Below, one piece after another: positions 24,299 through 28,877 of a stretch of 28,877 nucleotides of DNA. A program made the position numbers and the translations under genes. The notes under the pieces are model-generated. The model was not told the origin of the DNA. It saw nothing but the letters and a program-made list of their open reading frames with translations, and did not search any database. The stretch comes from GCA-003244245 sp964250265. Its GTDB lineage: Bacteria > Actinomycetota > Actinomycetes > Mycobacteriales > Pseudonocardiaceae. The stretch covers positions 1 to 28,877 of the forward strand of contig CAXUFG010000037.1 in the NCBI GenBank assembly GCA_964250265.1. The letters are read 5' to 3'. The stretch's first letter is position 1; every line of letters begins with the position of its first letter.

Positions 24299-24418
24299 CG
24301 TTGTCAGCCTGCGCCCTGTCCCGAGTCGGGGTGAGGTTGCGGTATCCGGTCCCGAGGGACGGGGCTCTGCGCGCCGGTCCGGATTCCCGCACCAAGGTGG
24401 CTCCTTCGTGCAGGGACG
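24299..24418 (-). ncRNA. Structured 5' leader of rpf, possible c-di-AMP (ydaO-type) riboswitch
   Basis: From a probable promoter at 24425-24452 the rpf transcript would carry a leader of about 190 bases. On the minus strand it contains a stem of 24403-24411 with 24389-24397 (one mismatch, five-base loop), pairing of 24379-24384 with 24344-24349, and a tight hairpin at 24349-24360. Short blocks (GGAGCCAC, GGGAATCCGG, and an ACAG...GCAGGC ending) resemble parts of ydaO-family riboswitches, which are known to precede rpf and other wall-hydrolase genes in actinobacteria. The match was made by eye and is incomplete. An unrelated structured leader is possible. Confidence 0.4.
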
Positions 24419-24424
24419 ATGTTG

Positions 24425-24452
24425 ACCGTACGGATCACGGTGGGTAATGCAA
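24425..24452 (-). promoter_or_regulatory. Candidate rpf promoter
   Basis: On the minus strand TTGCAT (24447-24452) and TACGGT (24425-24430) are separated by 16 bases, a reasonable -35/-10 pair. Transcription would start near 24418 and leave a leader of about 190 bases before the rpf start. Confidence 0.35.
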
Positions 24453-24877
24453 GGGGGTGAGTACAGGGCCAGTCGGGTAGGGGTAGTGCCGTCGAGTCGT
24501 CACTCAAAGCGACATTCAACGGTGTTTTCCCAGTTCGCAGGTTTACGGCAAGCGTTCTTGACGAACGCGGTTTGCCCGGTTTATGCGCCGTTCGAGTACT
24601 AGTCAGATCACTCGTTCGTGCACTGGGTAACGGTGTTTTTTCTCGCCTTTCGGACTACCTCAACCGCGTTGGTTGTAGCGGATACGCGCTCTGGTCAGCG
24701 TGGTGGTTGCCGCCATTGCGAGCGAATCGGCCCGATGTCCCGTCAGGATCTGCGTGTACGATCTTCGTGCCCGGAGATTGACGCGCTATCGGCAAACGAC
24801 CCCCCGTGCTGCCCCATCGGCTTTGCCTCGCCGATCGTGGTGTCGCGTGCAGTCGGGTACGTCCGTAGGTCTAGCGC
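24453..24877. other. Intergenic region between the dehydrogenase and rpf genes
   Basis: About 425 bases with no supported gene; the short frames on both strands are not protein-like. A perfect small inverted repeat gcgttc/gaacgc with a TTGAC loop lies near 24551-24567. The stretch is less GC-rich than the genes around it. It lies downstream of the dehydrogenase gene and upstream of the rpf leader, both on the minus strand. Confidence 0.35.
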
Positions 24878-26062
24878 CTAGGGCTGTAGGAGAACTTTGA
24901 TGGCGCCGTCCTGCTTCTTCTGGAACATCTCGTATGCACCAGGCGCCTGGTCCAACGGCAGAGTGTGGGTGGCGAAGCCCTCCACCCCGAGTGGGTCTCC
25001 GTCGGTGAGCAACGGCAGGATGTCGGCTACCCACCGCTTGACGTTGGCCTGCCCCATTCGCAGCTGGATCTGCTTGTCGAAGATCGTCAACATCGGCAGT
25101 GGGTCGGTCATGCCCCCGTAGACGCCGATCACCGAGATGGTGCCGCCGCGGCGCACGATGTCGATTGCCAGATACAGAGCGTTGAGCCGGTCGACCCCTG
25201 CCCGCTGCATCAGCCCCGCCGCTACCTGCTTGGGAAGCGCGCCGGCCACCTGCTGGGCGATCTTCGCGCCCGGTGAGCCGTGGGCCTCCATCCCCACGGC
25301 ATCGATGACCGCATCCGGACCACGACCGCCGGTCATCCCGCGGATCACCTCAGCCAAATCATTCTGGTGCTCGCGCAGATCGAGCGTTTCGGCGCCGTGT
25401 AGCCGTGCCCTCGCCAGGCGCTCGGGCACCAGGTCGACACCGATCACTTTCTCGGCGCCCCGGTGCCGTGCGACTCGGACGGACATCTCACCGATCGGTC
25501 CCAGGCCGAGCACTACGACGCTGCCGCCAGCCGGGATCCCGGCGTACTCGACCGCCTGCCAGGCGGTGGGCAGCACATCGGAGAGATAGACGAACCGCTC
25601 GTCAGGTGGCCCCTCGGGCACCACGATCGGCAGTGTGTTGCCGAAGGGCACCCGTAGGTATTCCGCCTGCCCGCCCGGTACCTGCCCGTAAAGCTTGGTG
25701 TAGCCGAACAGCGCGGCGCCCATGCCCTGGTCCCGCACCTGGGTCGTCTCGCACTGCGATTGGAGGCCCTGCCCGCACATGAAACAGGTGCCGCAGGAGA
25801 TATTGAACGGGATTACCACCCGCTGCCCGGGACGGATCTCGGTGACTTCGCCGCCAACCTCCTCCACGATCCCCATCGGTTCGTGACCAAGAATGTCGCC
25901 CTCGCCCATGAACGGTCCGAGCACTTCGTAAAGGTGCAGGTCGGACCCGCAGATCCCGGTCGAGGTGATACGCACGATCGCATCCGTCGGGTGCTCGAGC
26001 TTCGGATCGGAGACCGTGTCCACGCGGACGTCGCGCTTGCCGTGCCATGTCACTGCCTTCAT
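24878..26062 (-). CDS. Zinc-dependent alcohol dehydrogenase (formaldehyde dehydrogenase-like)
   Basis: A 394-residue medium-chain zinc dehydrogenase. Catalytic zinc ligands are C38 and H60 (with E61); the structural zinc is bound by C90, C93, C96 and C104. The NAD(P) Rossmann motif VLGLGPIG lies near residue 198. The extended C-terminal half (MTGGRGPDAVIDAVGMEAHG to FDKQIQLRMGQANVKRW) is typical of the glutathione-independent formaldehyde/alcohol dehydrogenase branch. It oxidises an alcohol or aldehyde in the cytoplasm; the exact substrate is not readable. The start is ATG 26062, and the longer frame to 26116 lacks family similarity. It lies 54 bases after the DUF6328 gene in the same direction, so the two probably share a transcript. 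Confidence 0.92.
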   Translation of the reverse strand: MKAVTWHGKRDVRVDTVSDPKLEHPTDAIVRITSTGICGSDLHLYEVLGPFMGEGDILGHEPMGIVEEVGGEVTEIRPGQRVVIPFNISCGTCFMCGQGLQSQCETTQVRDQGMGAALFGYTKLYGQVPGGQAEYLRVPFGNTLPIVVPEGPPDERFVYLSDVLPTAWQAVEYAGIPAGGSVVVLGLGPIGEMSVRVARHRGAEKVIGVDLVPERLARARLHGAETLDLREHQNDLAEVIRGMTGGRGPDAVIDAVGMEAHGSPGAKIAQQVAGALPKQVAAGLMQRAGVDRLNALYLAIDIVRRGGTISVIGVYGGMTDPLPMLTIFDKQIQLRMGQANVKRWVADILPLLTDGDPLGVEGFATHTLPLDQAPGAYEMFQKKQDGAIKVLLQP

Positions 26063-26116
26063 AGTCGTGAGGCATACCCACTGCGATGGATGGGTAGTCG
26101 CTCGGAAGAGCTCCAC

Positions 26117-26599
26117 TTAGTGCGGTGGATCTGCGTGCCCGCTCGTGGCACTGCGTTGGCGAAGGGGCAGCGCGAACCACAGCAGGCCGAAACACACGAC
26201 GGTCACAGTGCCGGCCAAGATCGCAGGCCAACCGCCGAGCACCACGTCGGCCAGCAAAAACACCGTTGAGCTCATCGCGGCAGCGAGACATCCCAATCCG
26301 GCGATCGCGAACCTGTTGGACACCCGCAGGATCTCCGGGCGCCGCCCCTGCCGGAACAGCAGCCGATGCCACGCCGCCGGAGCGGTCATCAATGCCACCG
26401 CGAGTACCGCGAACAACACAGCCACCAGGTGCGCGGTGCGCTGCACATCGCTGGCTCGCCGGTAGGCGTCGGTAAAAATGATGGAGAGCAGGAAGCCGAA
26501 CAGAAGCTGTACACCGGCTAACGCGACTCGCAGCTCCTGCAACAGATCGTTGATGTTCCGGGCCAACCGCTCCTGGTCGTACTCGGAGGAACCGGGCAT
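26117..26599 (-). CDS. DUF6328 family membrane protein
   Basis: A 160-residue membrane protein. A polar N-terminal helix (ERLARNINDLLQELRVAL) is followed by four hydrophobic helices near residues 28-45, 55-75, 95-115 and 120-142. The opening and the FGFLLSIIFTDAYRRA loop match the actinobacterial DUF6328 family, whose function is not known. ATG 26599 is used because AGGTGG lies just upstream; the frame extends to 26725 without similarity. It leads the zinc dehydrogenase gene. The neighbourhood of holin-X, DUF3618 and a disordered protein suggests a general-stress set. Confidence 0.82.
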   Translation of the reverse strand: MPGSSEYDQERLARNINDLLQELRVALAGVQLLFGFLLSIIFTDAYRRASDVQRTAHLVAVLFAVLAVALMTAPAAWHRLLFRQGRRPEILRVSNRFAIAGLGCLAAAMSSTVFLLADVVLGGWPAILAGTVTVVCFGLLWFALPLRQRSATSGHADPPH

Positions 26600-26860
26600 A
26601 TGCCACCTCACGAACCTGCTGGCAGGATCGAGCTTCATCACAGCCGGCGTGCGAACTCCGCAGCGCTCGCCACGGTGGCCGCAGGCCGAAGGTCCATTTT
26701 CGGTGGCACCGGACGAGACGACCACCGCTGACGGGACGAGGGGCGCTGCCGCGGCAACGGATTAGGTGAGGGCCAGCACGGGTAAACCGACCCGGCGTCG
26801 GGTATGTCCACGTTTCACGTTTGACGTGCAGCCACGAACATCAAGGTTGAAGGAGCGGGG

Positions 26861-27262
26861 ATGACACAGGCCAAGGGCACGGACGCCTCGGTCGGAGAGC
26901 TGGTAGAGCAGCTCTCTGCCCAGGTCTCCGCACTGGTGCGGGATGAGATGGCGTTGGCTACCGCCGAGATGAAACGCAAGGGCGCCCAAGCCGGCGTCGG
27001 AATCGGGATTGGTGGGGCCGGCGCGGTAGTGGCAGTACTGGGACTCGGTGTGCTGGCCGCGGCTGCAGTGCTGGGCCTGGCGACCGTGTTGGCCGGCTGG
27101 CTGGCCGCGCTGATCGTCGGGGTAGCGCTCTTGGCGCTTGCCGGCGCGATCTCGGCCGTCGGGATCACCCGGGTGCGCAACTCAGCACCGCCGGTACCCG
27201 AGCAGGCCGTGCAGAGCACAAAGCGGGACATCGAGACGGTGAAGGAGAGCATGCACCGATGA
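26861..27262 (+). CDS. Actinobacterial Holin-X / phage holin family protein
   Basis: A 133-residue membrane protein of the Holin-X (superfamily III, PF07332) type. The amphipathic N-terminal helix SVGELVEQLSAQVSALVRDE is followed by two long Gly/Ala/Leu-rich hairpin membrane helices (about residues 47-75 and 78-102) and a short charged tail. Such chromosomal proteins are not known to lyse cells and are often stress-induced. The start is ATG 26861 with GGAG six bases upstream. Its stop overlaps the next start as ATGA (27259-27262), so it is translationally coupled to the DUF3618 gene. This pairing is typical of actinobacteria. Confidence 0.88.
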   Translation: MTQAKGTDASVGELVEQLSAQVSALVRDEMALATAEMKRKGAQAGVGIGIGGAGAVVAVLGLGVLAAAAVLGLATVLAGWLAALIVGVALLALAGAISAVGITRVRNSAPPVPEQAVQSTKRDIETVKESMHR

Positions 27263-27717
27263 ATAGCGGCGAGCGCCAACGACTTGAGGAAGAGCAACTC
27301 AAGGAAGAGATCGTGGAGTTGCGTGGCGAACTGGGTGAAACCGTGGAGGCCTTGGTTCACAAGGCCGATCTGCCGGCCCGGGCCAAAGAGCGCGGCGCCG
27401 AATTGACCGAGCGAGCCGTCGACCGCGGAGCCGAATTGACCGAGCGAGCCGTCGACCGCGGCGCGGAATTGCACCAAGAGGTCGTGAAACGCGGCAGTGA
27501 GCTCAGCGCCCAGGCCCTGGAATTGTCAACTAAATTCAAGGCCCAGACCGCCGGACGGGTCAGCGACCTGCGCGACCAGGCAGTCAGCGCCACTGAGCGC
27601 GCTCGTGAGGCGGTTTACCAGACGCCGCCGGACAGGTGGGCCAAGCTGGCCTGCGCTGGACTTGCGCTGGTTGCGACGATGATTATCGTGCGGCGGATTC
27701 GCATTCGTTTCTCCTGA
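27259..27717 (+). CDS. DUF3618 domain protein with hendecad repeats
   Basis: A 152-residue protein. The N-terminal DUF3618 helix (KEEIVELRGELGETVEALVH) comes first. Next is a run of 11-residue repeats of the form xELTERAVDRG (five units, about residues 44-98), which should form a long right-handed coiled coil. A single C-terminal membrane helix (about 130-145) with a basic end follows. The composition suggests a membrane-tethered helical rod. It works next to the Holin-X protein, with which it is translationally coupled. Two of the repeats are almost identical in DNA, see the repeat entry. Function is unknown; the family is common in actinobacteria and not enzymatic. Confidence 0.85.
   Translation: MNSGERQRLEEEQLKEEIVELRGELGETVEALVHKADLPARAKERGAELTERAVDRGAELTERAVDRGAELHQEVVKRGSELSAQALELSTKFKAQTAGRVSDLRDQAVSATERAREAVYQTPPDRWAKLACAGLALVATMIIVRRIRIRFS
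27397..27462 (+). repeat. 33-base tandem duplication coding for two hendecads
   Basis: Two copies of a 33-base unit (27397-27429 and 27430-27462) differ only at the last base. They encode AELTERAVDRG twice. The near identity shows a recent in-frame duplication in the coiled-coil region. Confidence 0.9.
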
Positions 27718-27725
27718 TACCTGCA

Positions 27726-27797
27726 GAGAATGACGTCGGGGGCGGCGGCGTCGGAAAGTGGGNNNNNNNNNNGAGTAACTGGGGCGACGTCATTCTC
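27726..27797. terminator. Inverted repeat flanking the sequence gap
   Basis: gagaatgacgtcg (27726-27738) and cgacgtcattctc (27785-27797) are perfect 13-base reverse complements, separated by 46 positions that include the ten N. The repeat lies between the convergent DUF3618 gene and the minus-strand gene ending at 27815. It is probably a shared terminator, whose GC-rich loop was not assembled. Confidence 0.55.
27763..27772. other. Assembly gap (ten N)
   Basis: Ten unknown bases mark a scaffold join or masked stretch. The true length may differ from ten. It lies inside the inverted repeat described separately. Confidence 0.98.
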
Positions 27798-27814
27798 GTC
27801 AAGATCTGGGTCTG

Positions 27815-28225
27815 TCAGCCCCCTTGATCGCCTTGCATGGCATTCGGGCTCTCCGGATCAATATTCTTGGTGGCGCCGCCAACGCCGATGTCGAGCTGGT
27901 CAGACGTATGCGCTTCGTCCGAGCGACCGAGCATCCTTTCGTTGCCCTGCTGGACCGTCGATTCCCCTACCCCCAGGGGGCTGGCCCCGGTGGTGTCGGT
28001 TGCCGAGACACCCTCACGCTCGACCTCTGAGATGTCCCGCCGACCGGTCGCTGAGCCCTCACCCATCTTCTGCGGGTCCTTCGCCTGCTCTTCTTGGGTC
28101 GGGCCGCTCGTCTGGCGCTCGTCGTACGGTGGAACGAGTCCACCGAGTTCCTGCTCCCCTCCGGTGTGGACGTTCGGCTCCCTGGGAAGGGGGGGTTTCC
28201 CCGGCTGGACAGATTGCTCGCTCAT
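27815..28225 (-). CDS. Disordered hydrophilic protein, hypothetical
   Basis: A 136-residue protein rich in Gly, Glu, Gln, Ser and Pro with almost no hydrophobic core, and so probably disordered. Recognisable pieces are a Pro-rich start (MSEQSVQPGKPPLPREPNVH), an EVEREGVSATDTTGASP middle and NIDPESPNAMQGDQGG at the end. No family is known to me; similar proteins are often stress-induced in actinobacteria. The start is ATG 28225 with an excellent GGAAGGAG six bases upstream, so the longer frame to 28594 is not used. A SigF-like promoter lies about 90 bases upstream. Confidence 0.75.
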   Translation of the reverse strand: MSEQSVQPGKPPLPREPNVHTGGEQELGGLVPPYDERQTSGPTQEEQAKDPQKMGEGSATGRRDISEVEREGVSATDTTGASPLGVGESTVQQGNERMLGRSDEAHTSDQLDIGVGGATKNIDPESPNAMQGDQGG

Positions 28226-28312
28226 TACTCGCTCCTTCCTCGTCTTCTCACCGACGCTGGTGAAATTCAAAGTCCGGCTGGCTTCCTCGCGACCATCACG
28301 CTGGACTACTGG

Positions 28313-28338
28313 GTATCCGGTCGGTGCCGGGGGTAAAC
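28313..28338 (-). promoter_or_regulatory. Candidate SigF/SigB-type promoter
   Basis: On the minus strand GTTT (28335-28338) is followed after 16 bases by GGATAC (28313-28318). This is close to the GTTT-N15-17-GGGTA pattern of actinobacterial stress sigma factors. The start would lie near 28306, about 80 bases before the disordered-protein gene. One base of the -10 motif differs from consensus. Confidence 0.35.
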
Positions 28339-28353
28339 GTGCGGAGCTTCGCA

Positions 28354-28668
28354 TTACCGGGCCGGTCGTGGACTCAATGCCGCCGCGGAGACCAAGTGAT
28401 CGTCGAGGGTCAGCCGAACGTCGCCGGCGCCGTCGGTGATGGGGACCCACACCAGGCCGTACCACTCGCCCCGTGAGCCACGGATCCAACGCTTCAGCAT
28501 GCCGGGGACTCGGCCGGTGAGGTGCAGGCCGTCGGCGACGACCCGCTTGCGGTGACCGGCCGGTAGCGGGAACGCCACGTCGAGGTCTATCCACACCGCC
28601 CGGGCGCGCACCACCTCGCTACCGGTGATGCCGTCGCCGCCATGGGCGCCGATCCACCCGAGCGTCAC
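28354..28668 (-). CDS. Small hypothetical protein
   Basis: A 104-residue protein starting at GTG 28668, which has a GGGAG six bases upstream; the open frame goes back to a TTG at 28764 without a good site. The text looks structured and beta-rich (ARAVWIDLDVAFPLPAGHRK then WYGLVWVPITDGAGDVRLTL) and ends with a basic tail. No known motif, signal or membrane segment is seen. It lies between the ROK gene end and the disordered-protein gene, all on the minus strand. Confidence 0.55.
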   Translation of the reverse strand: MTLGWIGAHGGDGITGSEVVRARAVWIDLDVAFPLPAGHRKRVVADGLHLTGRVPGMLKRWIRGSRGEWYGLVWVPITDGAGDVRLTLDDHLVSAAALSPRPAR

Positions 28669-28785
28669 GCCGTGCTCCCTGATCGACTCGTTTCTTATCT
28701 CGAGCGCGGGGGAGCGCAGCTCTGTCGAGTGACCATAGTCCGGTGTACCCAGCGCGATAAGCAACCCGACGCGCGATCTGCTACG

Positions 28786-28877
28786 TCAACAGGCCGCACA
28801 TCTGGCTAGGTCGGCGGCGCCGACCAGCCCGGCTTCGGGACCCAGCTCCGCGATCCGTAGCTCCGCCACCGGCCGGT
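28786..28877 (-). CDS. ROK-family sugar kinase / glucokinase, 3' end only
   Basis: The last 30 codons of a gene that enters from the right edge. The translation ELRIAELGPEAGLVGAADLA followed by RCAAC and a TGA matches the C-terminus of ROK-family kinases (typically LGxDAGLxGAADLA). These phosphorylate glucose or related sugars or act as regulators. The ATP site, zinc motif and sugar site are outside the window, so enzyme and regulator cannot be told apart. Confidence 0.7.
   Translation of the reverse strand, partial: RPVAELRIAELGPEAGLVGAADLARCAAC

Noticed and set aside
24304..24420. Cobalamin riboswitch as an explanation of the rpf leader, because of GGGAATCCGG.
   Set aside because: The conserved B12-box and the GCCACTGT-type core are not present, and rpf genes are not known targets.
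26797..26810. GGGTAT in front of the Holin-X gene as a SigF -10 element.
   Set aside because: No acceptable GTTT -35 element lies at the required distance.

Overview
The window is high-GC DNA from an actinobacterium, most likely a filamentous or mycobacteria-related actinomycete such as Pseudonocardiales. The evidence is the GC-rich coding, frequent GTG/TTG starts, a DUF5753-type XRE regulator, a TPR-type XRE regulator, Rpf, an actinobacterial Holin-X/DUF3618 pair and a CysD close to the mycobacterial protein. The genus call is inference. A run of ten N at 27763-27772 shows that this is a draft scaffold. Most genes lie on the minus strand.

Region 1 (1-6.9 kb) is a sulfation module. It holds a PAPS-dependent sulfotransferase (+), cysD-cysN (-) for APS synthesis, a separate divergent cysC (+) for PAPS, and a minus-strand unit of a small ORF, an orphan LuxR-type response regulator and a type-I ABC exporter. 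No sulfite or PAPS reductase genes are visible, so the PAPS may be meant for sulfating a product rather than for cysteine synthesis. The exporter is a candidate for moving that product, but this is inferred only from proximity.

Region 2 (7.3-15 kb) holds a DUF5753 XRE regulator without a DUF397 partner, a secreted right-handed beta-helix lipoprotein, a MacB/FtsX-type permease without an ATPase, an M13 zinc metallopeptidase predicted to be a lipoprotein, and a stand-alone MurJ flippase. All are on the minus strand and all concern the envelope. A striking pair of mutually exclusive hairpins (13238-13299) separates murJ from the peptidase gene.

Region 3 (15-21 kb) shows decay. It has a small orphan gene, a frameshifted remnant of a TnpB nuclease, a POT peptide transporter, a Cu/Zn-SOD-like secreted protein that has lost metal ligands, and an operon of epoxide hydrolase, YciI-like gene and ECF sigma factor. 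In that operon the last two genes are broken by a nonsense codon and at least three deletions.

Region 4 (21-28.9 kb) holds a small helical-repeat protein, an XRE/TPR regulator, an unknown small protein, a LURP-one-related protein, and an Rpf muralytic enzyme behind a long structured leader (possible c-di-AMP riboswitch). It also holds a DUF6328 membrane protein followed by a zinc alcohol dehydrogenase, a Holin-X/DUF3618 pair with hendecad repeats, a disordered protein behind a SigF-like promoter, a small unknown protein, and the 3' end of a ROK-family kinase gene. Several of these look like envelope or general-stress genes.

The most interesting items are the sulfation-export cluster with its unusual start codon for cysC, the decayed epoxide hydrolase-sigma operon, the competing hairpins at 13.2 kb, and the rpf leader. 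No CRISPR array, rRNA or tRNA gene was seen.
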